Shown: positions 43,521 through 52,090, numbered from the stretch's first letter. The stretch: DNA of 64,000 nt from Actinocatenispora sera (GCF_018324685.1 NZ_AP023354.1:4650001-4714000), one strand, 5' to 3'. Numbers and translations: made by a program. The notes: generated by a model from the letters alone, not told the origin.

Positions 43521-44282
43521 TCAGACCCGCATCACCTGCGGACCGAGCATGGACAGCCGGCGCGCCTCGGTGGCCGGCAGCCCGGTGTCGGTGATGAGCG
43601 CCTCGAACTGACCGATGTCGGCGAAGCGGCAGAAGCTGGAGACGCCGAACTTCGTGTGGATGCCGACGAACACGCGCCGGCGCGCCGCCCGTACCGCGCA
43701 CCCCTTGACCGCCGCGACCGCCGGATCCGGCGTGGTCAGGCCGTGCTGCCGGGAGATGCCGTTCGCGCCGATGAAGGCCAGGTCGATGACGAACCCGGAC
43801 AGCATGTTCGTCACCCAGTGGTCCACGGTGGCCAGGGTCCGGCCGCGGACCCGGCCGCCGAGCATCAGCACGTTCGCCGCGCCGGCCTCGGCGACCGCGG
43901 CGGCGGTGGACAGCGAGGCGGTCAGTACGGTCAGCTCCCGGTCGGTGGGCAGCGCCTCGGCGACCAGCTGCGGGGTGAACCCCTCGTCGACGAACACGGT
44001 GGCCGCGTCGCCGAGCTGCTCGACCGCGGCCGCGGCGATGCGCCGCTTCTCCGGCACCCGCCGGGTGGTACGCATCGCCAGCGTGGTCTCGAACGTCGCC
44101 GTCTCCACCGGGTACGCACCGCCGTGGGTGCGGCGGATCAGCCCGTGCTGCTCCAGCAGCTTCAGGTCCCGGCGGACCGTCTCCGGCGCGACCGCGAGCT
44201 CCTCGGCCAGCCGGGTGACCTCGACCCCGCCGTTGCTGCGCGCCAGCGACAGGATCCGGTGCTGTCGTTCGTCGGCCTGCAT
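43521..44282 (-). CDS. DeoR-family sugar-catabolism repressor
   Basis: A 253-aa regulator. The N-terminal HTH contains RQHRILSLARSNGGVEVTRLAEEL and APETVRRDLKLLEQHGLIRRTHGGA, the DeoR signature. The DeoRC sensor domain follows, with VFVDEGFTPQLVAEAL, LTVLTASLSTAAAVAEAG and VIDLAFIGANGISRQHGLTT, which binds a phosphorylated sugar. The ATG at 44282 has GGGAGGCGGGAG upstream. It is the first gene in the direction of the polyol-type importer and is the probable repressor of that operon and of itself. Confidence 0.92.
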   Translation of the reverse strand: MQADERQHRILSLARSNGGVEVTRLAEELAVAPETVRRDLKLLEQHGLIRRTHGGAYPVETATFETTLAMRTTRRVPEKRRIAAAAVEQLGDAATVFVDEGFTPQLVAEALPTDRELTVLTASLSTAAAVAEAGAANVLMLGGRVRGRTLATVDHWVTNMLSGFVIDLAFIGANGISRQHGLTTPDPAVAAVKGCAVRAARRRVFVGIHTKFGVSSFCRFADIGQFEALITDTGLPATEARRLSMLGPQVMRV

Positions 44283-44360
44283 CGGCTCCCGCCTCCCTTG
44301 ACATCTCGGCAACGGCGTTGTGACGTATGTCTAACATCGCCGGCACCTGCCGAACACCGC

Positions 44361-44384
44361 TCGGACACCACGATCTGTGTCCGA
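44361..44384 (-). promoter_or_regulatory. Long dyad upstream of the DeoR gene
   Basis: TCGGACAC (44361-44368), an 8-bp spacer and GTGTCCGA (44377-44384) form a perfect inverted repeat 78 bp before the DeoR start. The half-site TGTCCGA is the one repeated in the array at 43391-43501, supporting autoregulation. Confidence 0.6.
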
Positions 44385-44401
44385 TTGTGCCCGGTTGATC
44401 G

Positions 44402-44413
44402 GCCCGATCGGGC
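44402..44413. promoter_or_regulatory. Perfect palindrome GCCCGATCGGGC
   Basis: A 12-bp perfect palindrome in the DeoR/pirin divergent gap (44283-44701, about 420 bp). The same core occurs at 31222-31233. The rest of this gap is GC-rich, holds a TAGCAT hexamer (44627-44632) that may be a -10 box for pirin, and contains no gene. Confidence 0.4.
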
Positions 44414-44701
44414 GCCGGGGACCGCGTCAATCAGGCGTAATTGGTCCGTAACCGCTGCCCGTTCGGGCATCAGCTCCGCCCGTTTGTTGCCCGGTGGTGC
44501 CGGAACGCGCCCGGATCGGGCGCGATTCGGCGGGGCCCCGGGCCCGGGTTCACCGGCCGGCACGATCCCGGCGACACGGGCGCGCCGGCACGGCCCGAAC
44601 GAGCCGGTTTGCGCCCGGTACCGGCATAGCATCGGGTCAGGACCGAGCGACGCATCAGGCCCGTTGGTGCCTCGGGCCGTCGCGGCGGGGGAGGAGCGTT
44701 C

Positions 44702-45667
44702 GTGAGCAACCTGGACACGCGGCCGGACGTGCTGGTCTGCGGCGGCCGTCGAGACGTGCCGGCCGAGCCGGTGCACGAGGTGCTGCCCGGCCGGATGGTG
44801 CCGCTGGGCGAGAGCACGATGGTGCGCCGGCTGCTGCCGACGCTGGGCCGGCGGCTGGTGGGCGCCTGGTGCTTCCTGGACCACTACGGCCCCGACGACA
44901 TCGCCGACCGGCCCGGCATGCAGGTCGCGCCGCATCCGCACACCGGCCTGCAGACGGTGAGCTGGCTGCTGTCGGGCACCATCCAGCACCGCGACAGCCT
45001 CGGCCACGAGCAGCTGCTCGCGCCCGGGCAGCTCGGCCTGATGACCGCCGGGCACGGCATCGCCCACTCCGAACAGTCACCCGTCTCGCACCCGGCGCTG
45101 CTGCACGGCGCGCAGCTGTGGGTGGCGCTGCCCGAGCGGTACCGGGAGGTCGCGCCGGCGTTCGACCACCATCCAGATCTGCCCGTGGTCACCGACCGCG
45201 GCCTGGCCGCGACCGTACTGCTCGGCACGCTGGCCGGCGCCACCTCGCCCGGCACCACCTACTCGCCGCTGGTCGGCGCGGACGTCACCCTCGATCCGGG
45301 CGCCGACGTGCGGTTGCCGCTGGAACCCGACTTCGAGTACGCGATGCTGTCCGCGTCCGGCGCCGCCGAGATCGACGCCACCGAGTTGGCACCTGGCGCC
45401 CTGATGTACCTCGGTACCGATCGCCGCGAGGTGCGGCTGCGCGCCGAGTCCGGTGCCCGGCTGCTGCTGCTCGGCGGTGAGCCGTTCGACGAGCAGATCG
45501 TGATGTGGTGGAACTTCGTCGGCCGCAGCGGCGACGAGATCGCGACCTACCGCGAGCAGTGGAACACCGGCGACCGGTTCGGCGTCGTACACGGCTACCA
45601 GGGCGATCGGCTGATCGCACCGACGCTGCCCGCGGCGCCGCTGAAGCCACGGGGGAGGACCCGATGA
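44702..45667 (+). CDS. Pirin-family bicupin protein
   Basis: A 321-aa pirin. The N-terminal cupin contains VGAWCFLDHYGPDD and APHPHTGLQTVSWLLSGTIQHRDSLG, whose histidines (HPHTGLQT) and GxMTAGHGIAHSEQ supply the iron ligands; VHGYQGDRLIAPTLP closes the protein. Bacterial pirins act as quercetinase-like dioxygenases or as iron/redox-sensing partners of transcription or metabolic enzymes. It starts at GTG after GGGGGAGGAGCG and overlaps the following GNAT gene (ATGA). Confidence 0.92.
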   Translation: MSNLDTRPDVLVCGGRRDVPAEPVHEVLPGRMVPLGESTMVRRLLPTLGRRLVGAWCFLDHYGPDDIADRPGMQVAPHPHTGLQTVSWLLSGTIQHRDSLGHEQLLAPGQLGLMTAGHGIAHSEQSPVSHPALLHGAQLWVALPERYREVAPAFDHHPDLPVVTDRGLAATVLLGTLAGATSPGTTYSPLVGADVTLDPGADVRLPLEPDFEYAMLSASGAAEIDATELAPGALMYLGTDRREVRLRAESGARLLLLGGEPFDEQIVMWWNFVGRSGDEIATYREQWNTGDRFGVVHGYQGDRLIAPTLPAAPLKPRGRTR

Positions 45668-45972
45668 CCACCAGCGTGGTGGAGCGACCCGACGTCGACC
45701 GGTACGAGCTGCACGTCGACGGCGACGGCGTCGCGGGCTTCGTCACCTACCGGCGGGCGCCGGGCGAGATCGCGTTCCTGCACACCGAGATCGACCCCGC
45801 GTACGAGGGCAAGGGCCTCGGCAGCGTGCTGGCCCGGCGGGTGCTCGACGCCGCCCGCGAACAGGGACTCGCCGTCCTGCCGTACTGCCCGTTCATCCGC
45901 GGCTGGATCGCCCGCCACCCCGACTACGTCGACCTGGTTCCGGCGCAACGGCGGGCCGCGTTCCAGCTTTGA
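45664..45972 (+). CDS. GNAT-like N-acetyltransferase (YidJ/COG2388 type)
   Basis: A 102-aa minimal acetyltransferase of the type with YELHVDGDGVAGFVTYRRAPGEIAFLHTEIDPAYEGKG and the shortened CoA loop GKGLGSVLARRVLDAAREQG (about 50-70), ending in PYCPFIRGWIARHPDY, the family's conserved tail. The substrate is unknown. The ATG overlaps the pirin stop, so the two are translationally coupled. Confidence 0.9.
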   Translation: MTTSVVERPDVDRYELHVDGDGVAGFVTYRRAPGEIAFLHTEIDPAYEGKGLGSVLARRVLDAAREQGLAVLPYCPFIRGWIARHPDYVDLVPAQRRAAFQL

Positions 45973-46025
45973 ACCGGCGCCCACCGGGTACCCGGAAGGA
46001 CGGGACGCCGGGAAGGGAGGCCATC

Positions 46026-46589
46026 ATGGCCGTATCAACCGGAAAGTACCGGTTCGGCAACGACGTGGGCTGGCTGCGGCTGCGCACCGAACGCACCGGG
46101 CTCGGCCGCCGTGCCGGGCACGACCTGCTGTTGGAGGCGACCCGCTGGTCGGGCACCGCGACGATCGGCGCGGGAGACCAACTGCCCGCGGGCGCGGTCA
46201 CCGTGGAGGTCGAGGTCGCCTCCCTGGTGGTACGGGAGGGCAGCGGCGGGATCAAGCCGCTCACCGATCACGACCGCCAGGACATCGTGCACCAGCTGCG
46301 CAGCAGCAAGCTGCTCGACGCCCAGCGGCACCCGACGATCACGTTCACCTCGACCGGCTTCAGCGGCGGCGCCGAGGGGTTCGAGCTGACCGGCGAGCTG
46401 ACCATTGCCGGCACGACCGAGACCGTCACGGTGTCCGGCGCGGTCGGCACCGACGACCGGGTCCGGGGCACCGCCACCGTGCGGCAGACCAGATGGGGTG
46501 TGAAGCCCTACTCCGCGTTCCTCGGTGCGCTGAAGCTCGCCGACGACGTCGCCGTCAGCTTCGACACCGCCCTGGCCCCCGCCGACTGA
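46026..46589 (+). CDS. YceI-family polyisoprenoid-binding protein
   Basis: A 187-aa lipocalin-like protein with VEVEVASLVVREG, LTDHDRQDIVHQLRSSKLLDAQRHPTITFTST and ELTGELTIAGTTETVTVSG, the core YceI pattern. These proteins bind isoprenoid quinones or lipid chains in a beta-barrel. No signal peptide is seen, so this one is probably cytoplasmic, as often in actinobacteria. The ATG at 46026 has GGGAGGCC upstream. It follows the pirin-GNAT pair by 53 bp and may belong to the same unit. Confidence 0.9.
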   Translation: MAVSTGKYRFGNDVGWLRLRTERTGLGRRAGHDLLLEATRWSGTATIGAGDQLPAGAVTVEVEVASLVVREGSGGIKPLTDHDRQDIVHQLRSSKLLDAQRHPTITFTSTGFSGGAEGFELTGELTIAGTTETVTVSGAVGTDDRVRGTATVRQTRWGVKPYSAFLGALKLADDVAVSFDTALAPAD

Positions 46590-46601
46590 CCTACCGATCG
46601 C

Positions 46602-46760
46602 CACGGCGTGCCGGCGGCTGGTCGGTCGTCCGGGGTGCCGGCTGGTCGGTCGGTCGTCGCGAGGTGCCGACTGGTCGATCGGTCGTCGCGAGGTGCCGAC
46701 TGGTCGATCGGTCGTCGCGGGGTGCCGGCTGGTCGGTCGGTCGTCACGGGGTGCCGACGA
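46602..46760. repeat. 29-bp tandem repeat at the 3' end of the SDR gene
   Basis: About five copies of a 29-bp unit (GGTGCC anchors at 46633, 46662, 46691, 46720 and 46749) fill the gap between the convergent YceI and SDR genes. The copy nearest the SDR gene contains its last codons and its stop; the other copies carry a changed stop triplet, so the array seems to have grown from the gene end. Confidence 0.85.
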
Positions 46761-47529
46761 GGCCGCCGTCCACGCGCACGTCGATGCCGTTGAGATAGCC
46801 GGCGAGCGGGCTGGCCAGGAACGTCACGGTCGCCGCGACGTCGTCCGGGGTGCCGAGCCGGCCGGAGGGATTCGGCGCGTACCGCTGGGCCAGCTCGGGT
46901 TCCAGGCTGGCCCAGTCCCGGCCCTGCGGGTCGTCGGCGAGGAACATCGCCCGCATCGCCTCGGTGACGATCACGCCCGGACTGACCGAGTTCGCGGTCA
47001 CGCCGGTGCCGGCGAGATCCTTGGCCAGCGCGGTCGTCAGGTTGACCACCGCCGCCTTCGCGGCCCCGTAGTCGACCAGGTTCGGCACCGGGCTGGTGGC
47101 GGTGCGGCTGCCCAGGTTGATCACCCGGCCCCACCCGGCCGAGCGCATCGGCGGCACCAGCGCGCGGATCAGCGCCACCGCGGACAGTACGTTGCCCGCC
47201 CAGCTGTCCCGCCACACCCGCTCGTCGCCCGTGCGCCAGTCGTGCTGGGCGACCGGTCCGGCGTTGTTGATCAGAATCGCCACCCCGAACTCGGTTGCCG
47301 CGGCAGCGATCCGGTCCAGGTCGCCGGGATCGGTCACGTCGCCGAGCACCGTCGCGGCCACCCCGCCGGCCGACCGGAGCTCGTCGGCGGCAGCCTCCGC
47401 TCGGACCCGGTCGCGGCCGTGTACCAGCACCGGGCAGCCCTCGGCGGCCAGCCGCCGCGCGATCGCCGCCCCGAGGCCACTGCTGGATGCGGTCACCAAC
47501 GCCGGTCGGCCGGCCAGTCGAAGATCCAT
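46744..47529 (-). CDS. Short-chain dehydrogenase/reductase
   Basis: A 261-aa classical SDR: cofactor loop TASSSGLGAAIA (13-24), DVTDPGDL, NNAGP, the catalytic serine in NLGSRTATSP and YGAAKAA (Tyr-x3-Lys), then SPGVIVTEA. The basic residue following the loop (HGRDRVRAEA) suggests NADP. It reduces a ketone or oxidises an alcohol; the substrate is unknown. A TACGGT hexamer 6 nt before the ATG suggests a leaderless mRNA. The 3' end lies in a 29-bp repeat array. Confidence 0.92.
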   Translation of the reverse strand: MDLRLAGRPALVTASSSGLGAAIARRLAAEGCPVLVHGRDRVRAEAAADELRSAGGVAATVLGDVTDPGDLDRIAAAATEFGVAILINNAGPVAQHDWRTGDERVWRDSWAGNVLSAVALIRALVPPMRSAGWGRVINLGSRTATSPVPNLVDYGAAKAAVVNLTTALAKDLAGTGVTANSVSPGVIVTEAMRAMFLADDPQGRDWASLEPELAQRYAPNPSGRLGTPDDVAATVTFLASPLAGYLNGIDVRVDGGLVGTP

Positions 47530-47535
47530 ACCCGC

Positions 47536-47541
47536 ACCGTA
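47536..47541 (-). promoter_or_regulatory. -10-like box 6 nt before the SDR gene
   Basis: TACGGT on the minus strand, six bases before the ATG at 47529, matching the leaderless layout. Confidence 0.45.
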
Positions 47542-47607
47542 GGCCCCCGCTGTGACAGCACCGACGGCCTCGGCCCGGCCGCCCGGCCCGGCGCAGTGCC
47601 GCTTCGC

Positions 47608-49167
47608 CTACGCCTCGGCCACCGGGCGCGATGCCTCGGGGCCGGCGCCGGCGTGCTGGCCGGGGCCGGGCGGGTGCGGCGTCGTGACGACAGCGGCCGG
47701 GTAGCTGCGCCGCAACGCATCGGTCCGCGCCCGTGCAACGGGGCGAACCCACCGGGCGAGTCGCCGCGACCGGGTGAGGCCTCCGGGCGAATCGTTGCGG
47801 CGGCCGGTGGCGAGCGCGCCGAGCAGCGCGACCGCGGCCATGACCAGATCCAGTGCCGCCACCCCGCCGCTCGGGTGCGCCGCCGGGGCCAGCGCGGTGA
47901 TCAGCACGCCACCGGCGCCGATCAGCACCACCTGCCCGAGCAGGTCGCTGATCTGCATGGCGGCGGAATTGAAGCCGCGGTCGGTGATGGTGGACAAGCC
48001 GAGAGTCAGTACGCTCGCCGCGGAGGCGCCGAGCCCCAGGCCGGCGCCGGCCACGGCCAAGGTGGCGAGCACGAGCCAGGACGGCCCCCACTCCGGCGCG
48101 GCCAGCGCGGTGGCGGCGAGACCCGCCGCCACCAGCACGAAACCGGTGCGCAGCAGGACCCGCCGGGAGATCTCGCGGCGCCGCCCCTGCCAGGCGGCGG
48201 CCGCGCACCAGCCGAGCGCGCCGACGGTCAGCGGGAGCCCGGCGGCCGCCGGCGAGTACCCGTGCACCGCGGTGAGAGTCAGCGGCACGTACGCGGCGAC
48301 GGCGAAGTAGGCGCCGGACAGCAGGCCGCGGGACAGCACCGCGGTGGGCAGGCCGGCGCGGGCGGTGAGCGTACCGGTGGGCAGCAGCCGGCGCACCGAC
48401 GGCACCAGGACCGCCAGCGCGACGAGGCCGGCGACCACGGTGAGCGGCGACGGATGCTGCGCGCCGAACTCCAGTACGACGACGCTGGCCGCGGCGGCGA
48501 GCGCGGCCAGCGGCAGCCAGCGCCGTACCGTCACCGGGTCGTCCGGCAGGTGCTTCGGCAGCCGCCGCAACGCGGGCACCAGCACCGCGATTCCGGCCAG
48601 TACCAACGGAACCAGGCCGAGGAACACGTACCGCCAGCCGGCGTGCTGCACGACCAGCCCGGAGGCCGTCGGCCCGAGCAGCGCGGGCACCACACAGGCG
48701 GTGGACAGCGCGGCGTAGGCGGCTGGCCGGTCCGTGGCGGGGTACACCGCGGCGATCAGCACGGTGACGGCGACGACCTGGGTACCGGCGCCGAACCCTT
48801 GCAACGTGCGGCCGGCGAGCAGCGCCGGCATCGCGCCGGCCGTGCCCGACACCACCAGCCCGACCACGAACACGGCCGGGCCGGCGAGCATCGCCGGCAC
48901 CGGGCCGTACCTGTCACACAGCCGGCCGGCGAAGACGCTCGCCACCACGCTGGCGGCGAGGAACGCCAGGAACGGCCAGGAGTACTCGGCGCCGGCGTGC
49001 AGGTCGGCCGCGATCTGCGGCATGGCGGTGTTGACGCCCAGGTCCTCGAACGTGGCGAAGGTCACGAGCGCCACGATCCCGATCGTCGCGCCGCGCCGGT
49101 CGGCGGCGAACAGCGCGCTGCGCCGCCCGGATGCTGTCGTCGTCACCGCGTGATCATCGAACTTCAA
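47608..49167 (-). CDS. MFS drug exporter (DHA2/EmrB-like)
   Basis: A 519-aa protein with 12-14 membrane helices. Motifs are VNTAMPQIAADLHAGAEYSWPF, FAGRLCDRYGPVPAML (motif A), GRTLQGFGAGTQVVAVTVLIAAVYPATDRPAAYA (motif C region) and GPTASGLVVQHAGWRYVFLGLVP. It fits multidrug exporters of the DHA2 group. The C-terminal 70 residues are a basic Pro-rich cytoplasmic tail. The listed start is a TTG; a GTG at 49146 is an alternative, and neither has a clear ribosome site. The upstream DNA has an interrupted dyad (ACTTC...GAAGT, 49161-49180). Confidence 0.87.
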   Translation of the reverse strand: MKFDDHAVTTTASGRRSALFAADRRGATIGIVALVTFATFEDLGVNTAMPQIAADLHAGAEYSWPFLAFLAASVVASVFAGRLCDRYGPVPAMLAGPAVFVVGLVVSGTAGAMPALLAGRTLQGFGAGTQVVAVTVLIAAVYPATDRPAAYAALSTACVVPALLGPTASGLVVQHAGWRYVFLGLVPLVLAGIAVLVPALRRLPKHLPDDPVTVRRWLPLAALAAAASVVVLEFGAQHPSPLTVVAGLVALAVLVPSVRRLLPTGTLTARAGLPTAVLSRGLLSGAYFAVAAYVPLTLTAVHGYSPAAAGLPLTVGALGWCAAAAWQGRRREISRRVLLRTGFVLVAAGLAATALAAPEWGPSWLVLATLAVAGAGLGLGASAASVLTLGLSTITDRGFNSAAMQISDLLGQVVLIGAGGVLITALAPAAHPSGGVAALDLVMAAVALLGALATGRRNDSPGGLTRSRRLARWVRPVARARTDALRRSYPAAVVTTPHPPGPGQHAGAGPEASRPVAEA

Positions 49168-49251
49168 CCATGATCGAAGTCAAGATGCGCGGCGCCGCAG
49201 TCATCGCCGGCCGCCCCACGCGGCCGGCCCCACACCGGCGGCCTCCGCGGC

Positions 49252-49530
49252 CTACTGCGCGGGTGGCTCGTCCGGGGCGATGCGGCGCAGCGAGTAGGTC
49301 ACCGAGTGCAGCCGGCGTGGCGTGCCGACGTAGACCGGATCCCGGTCGTACGCCTGCCAGCCGGCGTTGCCGGCCCGGTTGAGGTGGCGCAGGTCGTCGA
49401 AGCGTTCGTCGGTGCCCCACCGGGACACGCCGCCGAAGTAGTAGAAGCTCGCCGACCAGTCCATGAACCGGTCGTTGCCGAACGTGCCGGTCGAGGAGTA
49501 CTCGAGCCGCGCGTATTCCCATCGGGTCAC
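49252..49530 (-). CDS. Hypothetical protein
   Basis: A 92-aa protein starting at GTG (VTRWEYARLEYSSTG), rich in aromatic and charged residues, with WSASFYYFGGVSRWGTDERF, LRHLNRAGNAGWQAYDRDPVY and a C-terminal HSVTYSLRR. The beta-rich pattern and the Trp-Glu-Tyr opening recall DUF4177-like small proteins, without a firm match. The longer in-frame extension to 49638 reads through the promoter of the divergent sugar importer and is unlikely to be translated. Confidence 0.6.
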   Translation of the reverse strand: MTRWEYARLEYSSTGTFGNDRFMDWSASFYYFGGVSRWGTDERFDDLRHLNRAGNAGWQAYDRDPVYVGTPRRLHSVTYSLRRIAPDEPPAQ

Positions 49531-49621
49531 GCGGCAATGATGCCGGAGCGCGCCCGGTGCCCGCCACTCGTACGGCGTGCCCCCGTTCGCCGGGGTTGCT
49601 GAAAAGTTCTGCCAGCGGATC

Positions 49622-49637
49622 TGTCGCGTTCGCAACA
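49622..49637. promoter_or_regulatory. Operator-like dyad before the CUT1 importer operon
   Basis: TGTCGCGTTCGCAACA is an inverted repeat (7-2-7 with one mismatch), 85 bp before the binding-protein ATG. Form and place suit a LacI/GntR-type sugar regulator; none is encoded nearby. Confidence 0.5.
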
Positions 49638-49721
49638 ATCATGGCATCGTGTGCCTGTCGCGATCACCACGTCGGGCGTGGGGGGCGATTCGTCGTCAGT
49701 CTGTGGAAGGGGCGACACAGC

Positions 49722-51164
49722 ATGCGTTCTGGACCAATCGCAGCGCGATCGGCGGCGGCGGTGGCGGTGCTGCTCACCGTCGGGCTGACCGCCACCGGCT
49801 GCGTCAGTGCCAAGCACGACAGCGGCGGCGGCGACCCGCAGCGCAACGCCAACGCCAAGCACGCCACGCTGACCATCTCCACCAACGCGATCGTCGGGGG
49901 CAAGAACGCGCAGGAGGCCACCTGGATCTCGAAGACGCTGATCCCCGCGTTCGAGAAGGCGGAGAAGGCCAAGGGCCGCGACGTCACCGTCAAGTACCAG
50001 CAGAACGGCATCGACGACGCCAAGTACGGCGAGAAGCTGGAGCTGTCGCTCAAGGCCGGCGGCGGCCCGGACATCTACATCATTGGCGGCGACTCGATCA
50101 GCCGGTACGCCAAGGCCGGGTACGTCGAGCCGCTGGAGAAGGTCGTCGGCAGCAAGGTCGACAGCTGGTCGGGCTGGCAGCAGGTCGACAAGTCGGTGCA
50201 GCAGAACGTGTCGATGGACGGCAAGTACTACGGCGTGCCGAACGGTGTGGACGGCCGGGTGCTGTTCTACAACAAGAAGCTGTTCGCGAAGGCCGGGCTG
50301 CCGGCGAACTGGCAGCCGACCAGCTGGGCGGACATCCTCGCCGCCGGCCGGAAGCTGAAGAAGCTGTCCGGGGTGACGCCGATCCAGATCGACGCCGGTA
50401 CCCCGATGGGCGAGGCGACGACGATGCAAGGCTTCCTGCCGCTGCTGGCCGGTGCCGGACAGCAGATCTACGACACCAAGACCGGCAAGTACCAGGGCGA
50501 CACCAAGGCGATCCGCGACGTGCTGAGCTTCTACCGCAGCCTGTACGTCACCGACAAGCTCGGTGACCCGAAGCTGCAGCAGGACCCGAACGGCCGGGAC
50601 GAGTCGTTCAGCGAGTTCTCGAAGGGCAAGCTCGGCATCATCGGCGAGAGCGACTACCTGTGGCGCTCGATCGTGTGCCCGGACAAGTCCATCTGCAACG
50701 CCACCTCGATGCCGGACCGCAACTCCACCGTCGGGTACGCGCTGATCCCGGCCGAGAAGCCCGGCGCCGGAGTGGCCGGCCAGGACTTCGTCTCGATGTC
50801 CGGCGGTGGCGGCTACACCATCAACCCGCGCACAAAGTACCCGCAGCAGGCGTGGGACCTACTGACCTTCATGCGCTCGCCGACCCAGATCAAGGCGCAG
50901 CTCGGCGACACCGTGCAGATCACGGCGAACAAGCAGGTCAACAGCGAGATCCTGAAGAAGGACCCGGCCCTGTCCTTCATCGCCGACAAGGTCCTGCCCA
51001 TCACCCGGTTCCGGCCGTCGGAGGAGCACTACTCCTCGGTCGGCGCGCTGTTGGAGGAGGCGAGCGGGCAGGCCGCCGCGGGCAAACCGATCGACCAGAT
51101 CGCCAAGGAGTACCAGCGGGGTGTGGTGAAGCTTGTCGGCGCAGACCACGTCGCCTCGGACTGA
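49722..51164 (+). CDS. Sugar ABC transporter substrate-binding lipoprotein (CUT1)
   Basis: A 480-aa lipoprotein with the signal ending in LTATGC (Cys27). The mature part has the family-1 binding fold: YGEKLELSLKAGGGPDIYIIGGDS, YVEPLEKVV, YYGVPNGVDGRVLFYNKKLFAKAGLP and YTINPRTKYPQQAWDLLTFMRS. It captures an oligosaccharide or other polyhydroxy compound. It overlaps the next permease start by 32 bp and heads a complete four-gene importer operon. Confidence 0.92.
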   Translation: MRSGPIAARSAAAVAVLLTVGLTATGCVSAKHDSGGGDPQRNANAKHATLTISTNAIVGGKNAQEATWISKTLIPAFEKAEKAKGRDVTVKYQQNGIDDAKYGEKLELSLKAGGGPDIYIIGGDSISRYAKAGYVEPLEKVVGSKVDSWSGWQQVDKSVQQNVSMDGKYYGVPNGVDGRVLFYNKKLFAKAGLPANWQPTSWADILAAGRKLKKLSGVTPIQIDAGTPMGEATTMQGFLPLLAGAGQQIYDTKTGKYQGDTKAIRDVLSFYRSLYVTDKLGDPKLQQDPNGRDESFSEFSKGKLGIIGESDYLWRSIVCPDKSICNATSMPDRNSTVGYALIPAEKPGAGVAGQDFVSMSGGGGYTINPRTKYPQQAWDLLTFMRSPTQIKAQLGDTVQITANKQVNSEILKKDPALSFIADKVLPITRFRPSEEHYSSVGALLEEASGQAAAGKPIDQIAKEYQRGVVKLVGADHVASD

Positions 51165-52089
51165 CGGCAGCGGCGCGGCCGGTACCTCCCGGCCGCGCCG
51201 TACCGGCCGCGCCGCGGCGAGCGACGTCGCCGGGCTCGGGATCGGCCGGGCGGTGCTGTTCGTCGTACCGGCGCTGGCGCTGATCGCCGCGTTCCTGGTG
51301 TTCCCGGCGCTGTGGACGCTGTATCTCGGGGTGCTCAAGTACGACCTGGCGGGGAGCAACGCCGCGGCGCCGCAGTTCGTGGGGCTGGGCAACTACACCG
51401 ACGCGCTGACCGACCCGCGGTTCGCCAACTCGGTACTGCTGACGCTGGCGTTCGTGGGGCTGTCCGCGGTGATCGGGCAGAACGGGCTGGGTTTCGTGCT
51501 GGCGGCGACGCTGCGCCGAGCGGCCGGCTGGGTACGGACGCTCGTCAGCGGGCTGGTGCTGCTGTCCTGGATCCTGCCCGGCACGGTGGTGGTGTTCCTG
51601 TGGCAGGCGCTGCTGGACCGCAACGGCGGCACCCTGAACGCGCTGCTGGGCACCCCCGGTGCGGCCTGGACGCTGGACCACCCGCTCGCCACGATCGTGG
51701 TGTTCAACGTGTGGCGCGGCACCGCGTTCTCGATGCTGCTCTACTCGGCCGCGCTCGACGCCGTGCCGACCTCGCACCTGGAGACGGCCCGGCTGTACGG
51801 ATCGGGGCCGCTGCGCACCTTCCGCGACGTGGTGCTGCCCCGCATCCGCGGGCACATCCTGACCAACACGCTGCTGATCACGCTGTGGACGTTCAACGAC
51901 TTCACCCCGTACATGCTCACCGGCGGCGGGCCGGAACACCGGTCGGAGACGCTGCCGGTGTACGTGTATCGGATGTCCATCGAGGGTGGTCAGCTCGGCT
52001 TCGGCTCGGCGATCTCGCTGATCATGCTGGTGATCAACCTGGTGATCGCGCTGTTCTACCTGCGCCTGCTGCGCCGGCGGGGAGGCTGA
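51133..52089 (+). CDS. Sugar ABC transporter permease (MalF type)
   Basis: A 318-aa CUT1 permease with about six helices. The EAA-loop region is ETARLYGSGPLRTFRDVVLPRIRG (about 216-239), preceded by VFNVWRGTAFSMLLYSAALDAVP. It begins at a TTG inside the 3' end of the binding-protein gene, so it is translated by coupling. No better downstream start is visible before the first helix. Confidence 0.9.
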   Translation: MSAQTTSPRTDGSGAAGTSRPRRTGRAAASDVAGLGIGRAVLFVVPALALIAAFLVFPALWTLYLGVLKYDLAGSNAAAPQFVGLGNYTDALTDPRFANSVLLTLAFVGLSAVIGQNGLGFVLAATLRRAAGWVRTLVSGLVLLSWILPGTVVVFLWQALLDRNGGTLNALLGTPGAAWTLDHPLATIVVFNVWRGTAFSMLLYSAALDAVPTSHLETARLYGSGPLRTFRDVVLPRIRGHILTNTLLITLWTFNDFTPYMLTGGGPEHRSETLPVYVYRMSIEGGQLGFGSAISLIMLVINLVIALFYLRLLRRRGG

Positions 52090-52090
52090 C

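Noticed and set aside
46602-46760. CRISPR-like or protein-coding repeats
   Set aside because: 29-bp units without spacers; translation gives Arg/Val/Gly periodic peptides with no codon bias.
49531-49638. N-terminal extension of the hypothetical gene at 49252
   Set aside because: It would run through the operator-like dyad and promoter of the divergent importer; the GTG at 49530 is preferred.
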